From: JAIBAJ01 sp965284645
GTDB taxonomy: Bacteria > Bacteroidota > Bacteroidia > JAIBAJ01
Length of the DNA: 64,000 nucleotides
Direction of reading: 5' to 3'
NCBI GenBank assembly: GCA_965284645.1
Contig: OZ260106.1
Coordinates: forward strand, 3,658,001-3,722,000
Shown: positions 31,687 to 40,525 of the stretch, in pieces
Layout: every line of letters starts with the position of its first letter
Position numbering within the stretch: position 1 is the first letter of the stretch
Made by a program: the position numbers and the translations under genes
Notes under the pieces: generated by a model
What the model saw: only the letters and a program-made list of their open reading frames with translations
Database searches by the model: none
Told to the model about the DNA's origin: nothing

Positions 31687-33561
31687 ATGAAAAAGAATCT
31701 ACTTTTCCTTTTTTCCATTGGCCTACTCCTAACCCAAAACTCCTTCGCTCAAAAAGCAAAGAATAAACAAACAGGCGTAGACCTAGCCATCGATTATCCC
31801 AAGCCTTATGATCAAACCCAAGGCTTTATATACAAAGGTTATACATCCAAATCCTTTTACCTTGAAATGCGCGATGGTGTAAAAATCGCCGTTGACCTTT
31901 ATTTGCCAAAAGGAATAAAGCCGGGAGAGAAAATACCAACGATTTTGCACCAAACCCGGTACTGGAGAAATGTTGAAATCCGTTGGCCCTTCTCTATGTT
32001 TGTTAAAACTCCGATGGGACTATTGGGTAAAATGATCCGTGAATTTTCAAGAAATGGCTACGCCCTCGTAAACATCGATGTTCGTGGCTCAGGAGCTTCC
32101 TTTGGTCAAAACCTTTATCCTTGGTCGGAAAATGAAGTTAAAGACGGTTTCGAAATCTGCAATTGGATCGTGAAGCAAGAATGGAGCAACGGAAGCATAG
32201 GTACCGCTGGTGCATCCTATACCGGAACTGCCTCCGAATTTCTTCTTACTACCCAACATCCTGCTGTAAAGGCGGATGCTAATTTATACTCCTTGTTTGA
32301 TGTTTATGCCGATAATGCTTTTCCCGGAGGAATACATAATGTATGGTTTACTAGCGTATGGGGAAAAGCCAACAGAGCCTTGGACGACAACAAACTACCT
32401 ACCAAAAACAAAAAAATCAAAATGGCGGTACGTGGGGTTAAACCCGTGTCAGGAAAAGGAAGGAGAAAACTATTAAAGGCTGCAGTTGCCGAACATAAGG
32501 ACAACCTCAATGTAAACGATGGTGCTATGATTATGGATTACCGTGACGAAGAACCTATCAAAAACGTGAGCGCCGACAAATTCAGTCCGCATGCCTTTGT
32601 AGACAAAGAAATAGCCACTAAAGTGCCCGTTTATTCCTATAGTGGTTGGAGTGATGGAGCCTATCCCAATGCTGCAATAAAACGCTTTCTAACCCTAAAA
32701 GACAAACAATATAAACTTATGTTGGGTCCTTGGGAACATGGTGGAAGCTACGTAACGGCACCTTATGCTCAAGGTGATGCTAGTTTTAACCACATTGGGG
32801 AGCTATTAAAATTCTTTGACTTTTACCTGAAAGGCAAAGCCAATGGTTTGGACAAAGAACCAAGAGTGCATTATTTTACCCAGGTTGAAAACAAATGGAA
32901 ATACGCCGATACCTGGCCACCGAAAGGTTTCCAAACCAAACATTTCCCCTTAAAAGCCAACCAAACCTTGGCTTTGGAAGAAACAGGCTTGGTAGAACCC
33001 TTTTCAGTAAAGTATACCGTAGATACCAGTGCCGGAACAGGCTCCGTTTCTCGCTGGGAAAGTTTGGCCGGCGCATTGCACACCCCATTTGTGTATCCCG
33101 ACCGAAACGAAAGAGATAAAAAGCTTTTGGTATTTGATTCACCAGCCTTAACCCAAGATATGGAAGTAACCGGACATGCCGCTTTAGAACTGCTTTTGAA
33201 ATCTAATCAAGGTGATTGCTCCTTCTTTGTTTATTTGGAAGATATCGATGAAAATGGTCTTGTGCATTATGTAACAGAGGGCGAATTACGCAGCATTCAT
33301 AGGGCTGTCTCCGAAAACAAAACCTACAACCAAATTGGAGATTGGCACAGCTTTTTACGAAAAGATGCCAAACCTTTTGAAATTGGGAAAGAGGAAAAAA
33401 TCAAAATTGACTTACTTCCTACTTCCTATTTATTCAAGAAAGGACATAAAATTCGGATTGCCATTGGAGGCCATGATAAAGACCATTTCCGCTTAATGAA
33501 TCCGAATATCGCTACTTGGGAAATTTTGAGTGGAAGTATGTTGGAATTGCCTGCAAAATAG
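31687..33561 (+). CDS. CocE/NonD-family (peptidase S15-type) secreted hydrolase
   Basis: The start is 31687 (MKKNLLFLFS), giving a signal peptide that ends near 'NSFAQ'. The alpha/beta hydrolase domain holds 'DVRGSGASFG', the nucleophile motif 'GTAGASYTGTA' (Ser177), 'SGWSDGAYPN' (acid) and 'LGPWEHGG' (His); a C-terminal jelly-roll domain typical of X-Pro dipeptidyl-peptidase/CocE enzymes follows. Such enzymes cleave X-Pro dipeptides or bulky esters and act in the periplasm or outside. 624 residues. Substrate cannot be told from sequence. Confidence 0.85.
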   Translation: MKKNLLFLFSIGLLLTQNSFAQKAKNKQTGVDLAIDYPKPYDQTQGFIYKGYTSKSFYLEMRDGVKIAVDLYLPKGIKPGEKIPTILHQTRYWRNVEIRWPFSMFVKTPMGLLGKMIREFSRNGYALVNIDVRGSGASFGQNLYPWSENEVKDGFEICNWIVKQEWSNGSIGTAGASYTGTASEFLLTTQHPAVKADANLYSLFDVYADNAFPGGIHNVWFTSVWGKANRALDDNKLPTKNKKIKMAVRGVKPVSGKGRRKLLKAAVAEHKDNLNVNDGAMIMDYRDEEPIKNVSADKFSPHAFVDKEIATKVPVYSYSGWSDGAYPNAAIKRFLTLKDKQYKLMLGPWEHGGSYVTAPYAQGDASFNHIGELLKFFDFYLKGKANGLDKEPRVHYFTQVENKWKYADTWPPKGFQTKHFPLKANQTLALEETGLVEPFSVKYTVDTSAGTGSVSRWESLAGALHTPFVYPDRNERDKKLLVFDSPALTQDMEVTGHAALELLLKSNQGDCSFFVYLEDIDENGLVHYVTEGELRSIHRAVSENKTYNQIGDWHSFLRKDAKPFEIGKEEKIKIDLLPTSYLFKKGHKIRIAIGGHDKDHFRLMNPNIATWEILSGSMLELPAK

Positions 33562-33621
33562 ACCGACAAAGGCAAGTTGGCTGGTCCGTTCATGTAGAAA
33601 AAAAACAAAAATTGCCCCCTT

Positions 33622-33643
33622 AATGACGGTTTAAACCGTCATT
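33622..33643. repeat. 22-bp perfect palindrome
   Basis: The arms AATGACGGTTT and AAACCGTCATT are perfect, with no loop. A-rich on one side and T-rich if read from the minus strand, so it may end transcription of one of the converging genes. Confidence 0.6.
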
Positions 33644-33695
33644 GGAAAAAAAGTAAAAAAGGCCAACCGTTACCTCCCCCCACCTCCTATTTTTC

Positions 33696-33862
33696 AACCC
33701 AATTAATCAAAAGGGAGATTCTCTAATCCGAACTACTTGATTTAGTTGGGTTTACCCCTCCCGAAGAAATTTTGGGATAGCAGTTGTTAATCAATTTGGC
33801 CATACACATTGATTTACAACTGGTTAATCGTTTTCTCATTTCTAATGCGTAATCTGGGTTTA
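33696..33862 (+). repeat. Dispersed 167-bp repeat, copy A
   Basis: Reads AACCCAATTAATCAA at its start and AATCTGGGTTTA at its end. Its reverse complement recurs, with scattered differences, at 59009-59174, and the last ~50 bp recur at 34032-34082. No frame is coding. Confidence 0.75.
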
Positions 33863-34031
33863 TACCGAATGGACATTAAATATAGTCCAATTTTTGATTC
33901 ACATTTTCTTGTAAAAATTGGACCAACAAACTGTAATCCTATGCAATTACCAATCAAAATTTACAAATAACCTTCGGACAATTTATAAATTAAAATTGGT
34001 ATTAAAAGTTCTATTTATTTTAAATTAAAAA

Positions 34032-34082
34032 ATTGATTTACAAACCCTTAACCGTTCATCATTTCTAATGTTTAATCTGGGT
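34032..34082 (+). repeat. Partial copy of the 167-bp repeat
   Basis: Matches the 3' third of copy A ('ATTGATTTACAA...CTGGGT') with about ten differences. It stands directly before a structured repeat, as copy B also does at 59.0-59.4 kb. Confidence 0.65.
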
Positions 34083-34098
34083 GCAACGGCCGTTTCTT

Positions 34099-34317
34099 CG
34101 GGTAGGGATAGAGGCAGATACCCCACAGGGATGCGAAGGATTACACCGACCTAGCAACACTTTCAGGGACGATTTTTGCAACCAAGCTAAAAAATTGCTA
34201 AACTTTTTCGGTGTAAGCCTTCGCAGACCGAGGAGTAACGCCGAAAGCCCGACCATTCGCCTTGCACAATTTTAAATTCAAAGCACAAACCGGTTTTGCG
34301 AATGGGACCCGCCAAAT
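34099..34317 (-). repeat. Structured intergenic repeat family, copy 1
   Basis: Conserved boxes CGGGTAG.GATAG, CCCACAGGG, GAGGA and GACCCGCCAAAT frame two helices: TTACACCG (34143-34150) with CGGTGTAA (34209-34216), and CATTCGC with GCGAATG near 34253 and 34298. The helix sequences differ between copies while pairing is kept. Confidence 0.65.
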
Positions 34318-34324
34318 CATCCTC

Positions 34325-37003
34325 CTACTTCCCCACCCTACGCTTTCCAAACTCTAAAATGCGATCGATAAACTGGTAAGGCTTGTACCCATTGATAGCA
34401 GCTTGGTGAAATATACAGGTAGCAGGCGTCATTCCGGGCAAAGAATTCACCTCCACAAAAATAACCTCAGCCTTGTTGTTCTCGAAAATACGAACAAAAG
34501 CGTCGATTCGGCAATACCCCTGCACATTCAAGGCTTTAGCAGCTTTTTCCAATTCACTCTTCACAAAATCGCTTACCACCTGACGGTCCTCTGGATCAGG
34601 TTGATAGCGCGCAGGTGTAATGTTCTGTCCCTGACCAGCTAAAAATTTCTCTTCCAACGATAAAACCTCCCCTTCACTTAAGGCTTCCGAAGCTTCGAAC
34701 AGTTCGTATTCCACCTCACCTTGCGCATTGTAATGAGTCAACATTCCTCCGGTAATTTCTAAGAAATGCTTGGCTCCTTTTGGCGAAATCAATTCCTCTA
34801 CCAAGAAAACGGTTTTGTTTGGAAACTCCTCCTTGGGCTTGATGTTCAGCACCCGAGCGGCCTCCAAATCCATCTCCTCACTTTCTCTGAAAATCAGGGT
34901 AGCAAAGGCTTCCAATTCGGCTTGGGTTTTCACCTTACGAACGGCCGAACTGCATCCATCATCCACAGGTTTGGCTATAAACGGATAATCAACCAGCGCA
35001 AAAATACTATCGATGGCTTTTTGTTTATTCGCCAACCAATCGGCCTTCTGCACCAATAAATGCTTGGCCACATTCATGCCATTTTGAGCCAAAATTTCGT
35101 TGGTTTCATACTTGTTTATGGTAATCGACGAACTTTGCACCCCCGATCCATTGTAGGGCATTCCCAAGGCATCCAACTGCTTTTGTAAGGCGCCATCTTC
35201 ACCTGGGCGGCCATGTAGTCCTATAAACACCTCGTCGTATCGGCTTTTCAAATCGGCATAACTCAATAGTTCCGGAGCGGCCAAGGCATCGGGAGAAGCG
35301 TATTTATGGGTAATTGAGGAGCAATCGTTGATGATTTCCCGAATTACTTCATGTACCTTGAAATTTTCGATTTTCTCTTTAATATCATCAGCATTGTCCT
35401 TCAGCAAAAGGTTGATAGGCACTTTGTAAAGTTGGTGATGTTCCGAACTGCCGGTAAGGAAAACAGGTTCAGGGGCATATTTATCCGAAGAAGACAACTT
35501 TTCGAAAATATTCCGTCCGCTTTCAACCGAAATATGGCGTTCGGACGAATAGCCGCCCAAAATCACGGCTACCCGAATCTTTTGCTTGGCCTGTGTTTTA
35601 TGGTGTTCAATCGCTTGATCGAGCTTCGATAAAACGGGCTCGGCTACTCCGTTACCTTTAAAATCACGTATTCGTGCAGCCAAGGAAGTTCGAATAATGT
35701 AAGTCAAAAACTGGGAAGGATTCAAGCCAATTTCAGCCGCTTGGTGGAAGAAAAACGAGCTCGGCATCATGCCCGATGTGGTATTCGGATCGTTGAGAAA
35801 AATTTGGCCATCTTTGCCTACAAAACCATCAATTCGGGCATACACATCGAATCGGAACTGACGGAACAGGCGCTCAGTTTCTTTACGGATAGCTTGAATA
35901 GTTTCGGTAGGTAGTTCGATCGGAGTAATTTTCCTCGACAAACCAGGCAAGTATTTACTGCGGTAATCGAACACCTCTTTACCCTTCCGGATTTCGGTTG
36001 GGGGCAAGGCCAGTGCTTTACCATTTTCATCTTCCACCACGATGCACGAAAATTCCTTTCCTTCAATAAACCCTTCCACCAGCACCGAACTTTCCCCATC
36101 CAATGATTCCAAGAAAACCGATTCGGCTCGGCTCAAGCTCTGGTTTAAAAAGCTTACCAAATCATCCGGATGTGAAATCACCTCGTTTCCCGCTTTAACT
36201 GGCAAACCAATTCCTTCCCGAATATCCGACAAAGTGCGCACCAATTCTAATTTCCCTGTTTCCGACAAAGCATTCCAGTCCGATTGTTGAAGTGTACGCG
36301 TAAAAAAGCATTTTTCAACTGCCTTTTCAAAAGCAGAAAACGAATCTTCTGTAAGCACCGAAATACCAATGGAAGAGCCTTGGTTAGCGGCTTTCACTAC
36401 ACAAGGAAAACCAACCGTAGTTTTTATTTGCTGGTATAAATCGGCCCGGTTATTTTTCCAGTTCCAGCTTTGTTTCGTAATTTCAAAAAAAGCTGGGGTA
36501 TTAAAACCCGAGTGCTTCAGTAAGTTCTTTTGTGCCGCCTTGTTCATTCCAATGGCCGACGGAAGAATGCCCGAACCAGAATAGGGTATCTGCAAATATT
36601 CCAGCAAACCTTGGATACGACCATCTTCACCCGAGGCACCATGCAAACAAAGAAAAGCCACATCCATCAAGCCTTTCAGCTCATTTGCTTGTATCAGTTT
36701 TCCAATCGAAGCCGCCAATTCTTCCTTTTTTGCTTCACCATCATTCAAATTTTCGGCATAAACCTGAAATCCTCCTTTCGAAAACGGAATGGCTGCTACG
36801 GGCGGATAAAAGTCGCGTATGGACCCCTTGTAAATGTATTGCCAATCGGGCAAAATGAACTGACCGAAGCTATCTACAAAGATCGGAACCGGCTCAAAAA
36901 TTGCCTTATCCAAATTGTCGTAAACCGTTCTGCCACCTGCAAACGAAACTTCCCGCTCACGGCTTTGTCCACCGAAAAATAGTCCGACTTTTATTTTTTC
37001 CAT
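34325..37003 (-). CDS. ddl: Double-length D-alanine-D-alanine ligase (tandem fusion)
   Basis: 892 residues made of two Ddl/ATP-grasp units. Unit 1 (about 1-470) has 'FFGGQSREREVSFAGG', 'LCLHGASGEDG', ATP-grasp 'GFIEGKEFSC' and 'NDPNTTSGMMPSS'; unit 2 (about 474-892) has 'ILGGYSSERHISVESG', 'GLHGRPGEDGALQ', and 'VEVNSLPGMTPAT'. Ddl joins two D-Ala for peptidoglycan and is normally ~320-370 residues. In unit 1 the metal-binding E-V-N of the last motif is D-P-N and there is an ~80-residue insertion (230-310), so unit 2 is more likely the classical ligase. No separate ligase gene lies nearby. Confidence 0.8.
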   Translation of the reverse strand: MEKIKVGLFFGGQSREREVSFAGGRTVYDNLDKAIFEPVPIFVDSFGQFILPDWQYIYKGSIRDFYPPVAAIPFSKGGFQVYAENLNDGEAKKEELAASIGKLIQANELKGLMDVAFLCLHGASGEDGRIQGLLEYLQIPYSGSGILPSAIGMNKAAQKNLLKHSGFNTPAFFEITKQSWNWKNNRADLYQQIKTTVGFPCVVKAANQGSSIGISVLTEDSFSAFEKAVEKCFFTRTLQQSDWNALSETGKLELVRTLSDIREGIGLPVKAGNEVISHPDDLVSFLNQSLSRAESVFLESLDGESSVLVEGFIEGKEFSCIVVEDENGKALALPPTEIRKGKEVFDYRSKYLPGLSRKITPIELPTETIQAIRKETERLFRQFRFDVYARIDGFVGKDGQIFLNDPNTTSGMMPSSFFFHQAAEIGLNPSQFLTYIIRTSLAARIRDFKGNGVAEPVLSKLDQAIEHHKTQAKQKIRVAVILGGYSSERHISVESGRNIFEKLSSSDKYAPEPVFLTGSSEHHQLYKVPINLLLKDNADDIKEKIENFKVHEVIREIINDCSSITHKYASPDALAAPELLSYADLKSRYDEVFIGLHGRPGEDGALQKQLDALGMPYNGSGVQSSSITINKYETNEILAQNGMNVAKHLLVQKADWLANKQKAIDSIFALVDYPFIAKPVDDGCSSAVRKVKTQAELEAFATLIFRESEEMDLEAARVLNIKPKEEFPNKTVFLVEELISPKGAKHFLEITGGMLTHYNAQGEVEYELFEASEALSEGEVLSLEEKFLAGQGQNITPARYQPDPEDRQVVSDFVKSELEKAAKALNVQGYCRIDAFVRIFENNKAEVIFVEVNSLPGMTPATCIFHQAAINGYKPYQFIDRILEFGKRRVGK

Positions 37004-37522
37004 GCCTCAAAGTTGCTAAGAACTCGAATGGATTGAGCAGCAGAAATATTAATTTTTCAAAACAAAATGTTGATAGAAAATTCCTTTCCTTTTTCAATTT
37101 CCAAACTGCCTTAAATCTACATTCTCATCATTTATTTCAGGTAAAAAAGGCTCTTGATTCCTTGGTTATGACTATTTAGGCGGGCCGCTTTCGCCACTAA
37201 GTTTGGTGCATTATTCAAGCATTTTCATGGGCTAAATCGCCGGGCTATTCACTGCAAGTCCTCACGCCTTTCGCTAAAGCTCAGGCCGTTGTGGGCTTTC
37301 CGTTTCTATCCCTGCCCGAAGATCCCGGCAACTAACCAGCAATGCTAGAAAAAACATCCTGCTAAGTATTGAAAACCGTAAATAAATTCGTTGTGGAAGA
37401 AAATTGAGCCGGATTTAGTTCTGGGATACTAAAATAAAGAAAGGAAAACACTTTCGAATTGACAATCAATTAAACCACCTTGAAATCCTCGCCATTCACA
37501 CTCAAAAGGAGGTAACACTTGG
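37004..37522. other. 519-bp intergenic region
   Basis: Contains the structured repeat copy at 37176-37318 and otherwise AT-rich DNA; the last ~120 bp before 37522 have no clear terminator. No gene seen. Confidence 0.6.
37176..37318 (+). repeat. Structured intergenic repeat family, copy 2
   Basis: Carries GGGCTATTCACTGCAAGTCC and GTGGGCTTTCCGTTTCTATC, shared almost letter for letter with 51212-51355 and, reversed, with 59218-59372. Short pairable segments (GCCT/AGGC) lie between the boxes. Confidence 0.75.
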
Positions 37523-39667
37523 TTAAAAACCGTTTTCCTTCCACACAAAACTGCGGGTTTTAAGGTTAAAATAGGCTAATTTACCTACCTTACTCAATTG
37601 TAATAAATCATCTTTCAATGGATTCTCTACTTCATCGAGTTCAGGCTCTATTAAATATTTGCCATTTTCATCCAAAAGTCCATATTTCTCACCAATTCTT
37701 ACTACAAAAACACCCATTCTAGGCTCTTGGATTTCATCAAATTCACAGGTAAGTTTGAATTTACCAACCGGGTCTATTATGCCCAACTTACCGTTTAATT
37801 TCACTTTAGCCAGGTTGTTTTTGAAAGGCCATGCCAACTCGTATTGGAAAGGAACAATAATTTTCAGGTTGAGATCAACATAGCCCCATTTGCCCTTTTT
37901 TCTTACGGCCACCAAGCCTTCGCTCAGTTTTCCCACATCTTCATAGTTCGCAGGAACAATGGTTCTCATTTCTTTGTCCATCAAGCCCTTTTCCAATACC
38001 GGTGGACCTTTTTTCTTCTTGGTTTTAACCTCGAATTTGGAATATCCATTGCTGAATCCCTCCTCAAAAATATTGTCGGGGTTGCATTCCGATTCAAAAG
38101 GTATCATCACCTTCCCGTCTAGCCCCAAAAAACCGCATTTACCATTCAACACAGCCTTGGCTAAACCATCTTCAAACTCAGCAATTTTATCATATTGTAC
38201 CGCTACAAATTCTTGTCCACTTTTATTGACATAGCCGAATTTCCCATCCTTCTGCACCTTGGCCATACCATTTTTAAAATTTCCTACCCAAGCATACTTA
38301 AACGGAATAACCTGGCTACCCTTTAAATCGATAAAACCATAAGCCCCCTCGAGCTTTACCATGGCCAATCCTTCCGAAAAATCGGAGGCATCTTCGTACT
38401 GAAAATCGATGGCAACCCGACCTTGGGTATTCAGAAATCCATACTTACCATCCTTTGCCACGCGAAAAAGGCCTTCGCTTTCATCATCCACCTCGTCAAA
38501 TATAATCTGAATAATTTCTTTTCCCGATTTATGAATCACACCCGATTTATCCCCAATTGAAACCACGGAATAAATTCCTTTAAAAGGTTGTACCTCGTCG
38601 TAGTTCGGTTGAATAGCCATGCGTCCATTTTTATTAACAAAGCCATACTTTCCGTTTAAACTCACCTCTGCCAAACCTTCCGAAAAAGGTTCACAGCTTT
38701 CATAACCAAAGGGAATCATTTCGTTGCCCAAACTATCAACATAGCCCCAAAGGTCACCAGATTTGGCAGGATAAAAGCTAGTTCGGCTAAGATCGAAATC
38801 TTTTAACACTTCATCTTTGTAAGGATAATCGGGATATTCCAACCTAAACTCGGCAATGCTGGTAGGACTAAAATCGGAAGTACTCAACACATACATGTTG
38901 CGCCAGGCAGCTGCTACATTGTGGTTTTTAGGGAAACGCTTGATAAATGCGTAATAATCGCGAATCGAACCACTGCGGGTACTTTTAGCATAAATTGAAT
39001 TTTCGGCCTGCTCCACATAAGGACTTTCTGGATATTTCTCAATAAACTGAGCATAATCGTCGATGGAGTTCCCTTTGGTCATGGCTTGAAATAGGAGCAG
39101 TTCGTACCTGTCCTTAGCCACTGAAAAATCAGCCGCATTAGGATAAGTTTCCATAAAGGATTTATAGGCCTGCCATGAATTTTCTTTTGAAGATTTCTCA
39201 AATGCGATGGAATTCCTTAGGTTTTCTACTTGCAACAAATGAGGTGATTGGGGGTAATCCCGCATATATTTTTCACATTTGGCAATGGTCCTTTGCTGGG
39301 AAACATACCTAAAATCCTTGTTGTAAATACTATCTTTAACAGCTTGAAAGGATTGGATGCCGAAACCATACTTTTCTTTCCATTTGTCGCGGGTTTTCCC
39401 TTTTTCTGCCACAAAGGCTCTTTCGGCACCTTGCACAAATTTCCAGGCCGAATCGAGGTTATGAAAGTGGTTTAGGTGATCGAGGTACACTTGGCTGAGA
39501 CCATAAGCCGCGGGACAAGTTTCCTTTTTTAATTTTTTATAGAATACCTTCTTAGCCAAAAAGTAATCATACTGTTGTAAGGCCTCAAACCCCTTGGAAA
39601 GGGATTGTGCCTGGGCAAAAGTGCTTGCCAACAGCAGAATAAACAAAATGGAAAAAAGTCGTCTCAC
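37523..39667 (-). CDS. WG-repeat secreted protein
   Basis: 714 residues. A signal peptide (RRLFSILFILLLASTFAQA) is followed by ~260 residues of tetratricopeptide-like helices built from repeated 'Y....P.SP' segments, then about ten WG-type repeats of ~45 residues ('G.WGYVD..G...IPF.YE...PF.EGLA.V...GK'). WG repeats are short beta modules frequent in Bacteroidota and likely bind ligands at the surface or in the periplasm. The role is unknown. The gene stands alone. Confidence 0.85.
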   Translation of the reverse strand: MRRLFSILFILLLASTFAQAQSLSKGFEALQQYDYFLAKKVFYKKLKKETCPAAYGLSQVYLDHLNHFHNLDSAWKFVQGAERAFVAEKGKTRDKWKEKYGFGIQSFQAVKDSIYNKDFRYVSQQRTIAKCEKYMRDYPQSPHLLQVENLRNSIAFEKSSKENSWQAYKSFMETYPNAADFSVAKDRYELLLFQAMTKGNSIDDYAQFIEKYPESPYVEQAENSIYAKSTRSGSIRDYYAFIKRFPKNHNVAAAWRNMYVLSTSDFSPTSIAEFRLEYPDYPYKDEVLKDFDLSRTSFYPAKSGDLWGYVDSLGNEMIPFGYESCEPFSEGLAEVSLNGKYGFVNKNGRMAIQPNYDEVQPFKGIYSVVSIGDKSGVIHKSGKEIIQIIFDEVDDESEGLFRVAKDGKYGFLNTQGRVAIDFQYEDASDFSEGLAMVKLEGAYGFIDLKGSQVIPFKYAWVGNFKNGMAKVQKDGKFGYVNKSGQEFVAVQYDKIAEFEDGLAKAVLNGKCGFLGLDGKVMIPFESECNPDNIFEEGFSNGYSKFEVKTKKKKGPPVLEKGLMDKEMRTIVPANYEDVGKLSEGLVAVRKKGKWGYVDLNLKIIVPFQYELAWPFKNNLAKVKLNGKLGIIDPVGKFKLTCEFDEIQEPRMGVFVVRIGEKYGLLDENGKYLIEPELDEVENPLKDDLLQLSKVGKLAYFNLKTRSFVWKENGF

Positions 39668-39730
39668 TTGGCAAAGTAAACCAAAAATTATGGGGAAAGC
39701 AAATGGGTTGAACAGCGAAGTTATAACAGG

Positions 39731-40486
39731 TTATTGACCATGTTGGTGATACTGATCTAAGCGGTTTTGAATAGTGGCAATAACCTGCGACTTCAGCACC
39801 TCATGATCGCCTTCTTGCATTCCAATTGTTGAAATGGGTTTATGGATAACCACTTTCGAACGTCCGGGTCCCCCACCTTTGAAACTAGCTGTCTTCCCGG
39901 GAAGTAAATTCCAATTGTTGAGAAAGGTAACAGGTACAACAGGCACCTGCTTATCGATTGCCAACTTAAAGGCTCCATTCTTGAAACGGCTCATTTTTGG
40001 GGCTTCGGGCGATACAGTACCTTCCGGAAAAATAGCAATGTTTATTCCCTTTTCTAAATCCTGTTTGGCTCTCTCCAATGCGGAATAAGCGCGACGATTG
40101 TGGTCCCTGTCGATTGGAATATTCATTTTCTTGAAGAAAATATTGAACAGGTACCACCGGGTAAGTTCCACTTTTCCAACATAATGGTAGTACAAAGGAA
40201 TGGTAAGGTAAGAAACAATGATATCGAGGTAGGAAGTATGGTTTGGGCAAATCACATAGGGACCATTTTCCAATTCTTCTTCCAGTTCAACCGACCAGCG
40301 AACACCCATTGGATAAAGCATAAGCCAAGCCCACACCTTTTTGAGTTGAAAGGCTTTTCGAAAGTGTTTTTCATCGTTTACCCAAATCAAAAACAAAGGA
40401 TACAAGGGGACGAATGAAATAAAGGTATTGACAAAAAAAGTCAATCGCCAGAGGTTTCGAAAGGGATACTGAAGTCGTTTACGCAT
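39731..40486 (-). CDS. plsC: 1-acyl-sn-glycerol-3-phosphate acyltransferase (PlsC family)
   Basis: 251 residues with a membrane-anchoring N-terminus ('FFVNTFISFVPLYPLFLIW'), the catalytic HX4D motif 'NHTSYLD' (His83, Asp88), an arginine-bearing 'NIPIDRD' block and 'FPEGTVS' for the phosphate of the acceptor. It transfers an acyl chain to lysophosphatidic acid in phospholipid synthesis at the inner membrane. Another lysophospholipid could be the substrate. Confidence 0.8.
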   Translation of the reverse strand: MRKRLQYPFRNLWRLTFFVNTFISFVPLYPLFLIWVNDEKHFRKAFQLKKVWAWLMLYPMGVRWSVELEEELENGPYVICPNHTSYLDIIVSYLTIPLYYHYVGKVELTRWYLFNIFFKKMNIPIDRDHNRRAYSALERAKQDLEKGINIAIFPEGTVSPEAPKMSRFKNGAFKLAIDKQVPVVPVTFLNNWNLLPGKTASFKGGGPGRSKVVIHKPISTIGMQEGDHEVLKSQVIATIQNRLDQYHQHGQ

Positions 40487-40525
40487 AAAATTTAGGAAGG
40501 AAAAGGGTTCGGTTTCCGACCTGAA

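Larger units (their letters stand above)
33562..34324. other. 763-bp repeat-rich intergenic region
   Basis: The gap between converging genes holds a 22-bp perfect palindrome, one long and one short copy of a 167-bp repeat, and a copy of a structured repeat family (each listed separately). The DNA between them is AT-rich and shows no gene. Confidence 0.7.

Noticed and set aside
34065..34275. Two overlapping short open frames
   Set aside because: Both lie in structured repeat sequence and are not conserved in the other copies.
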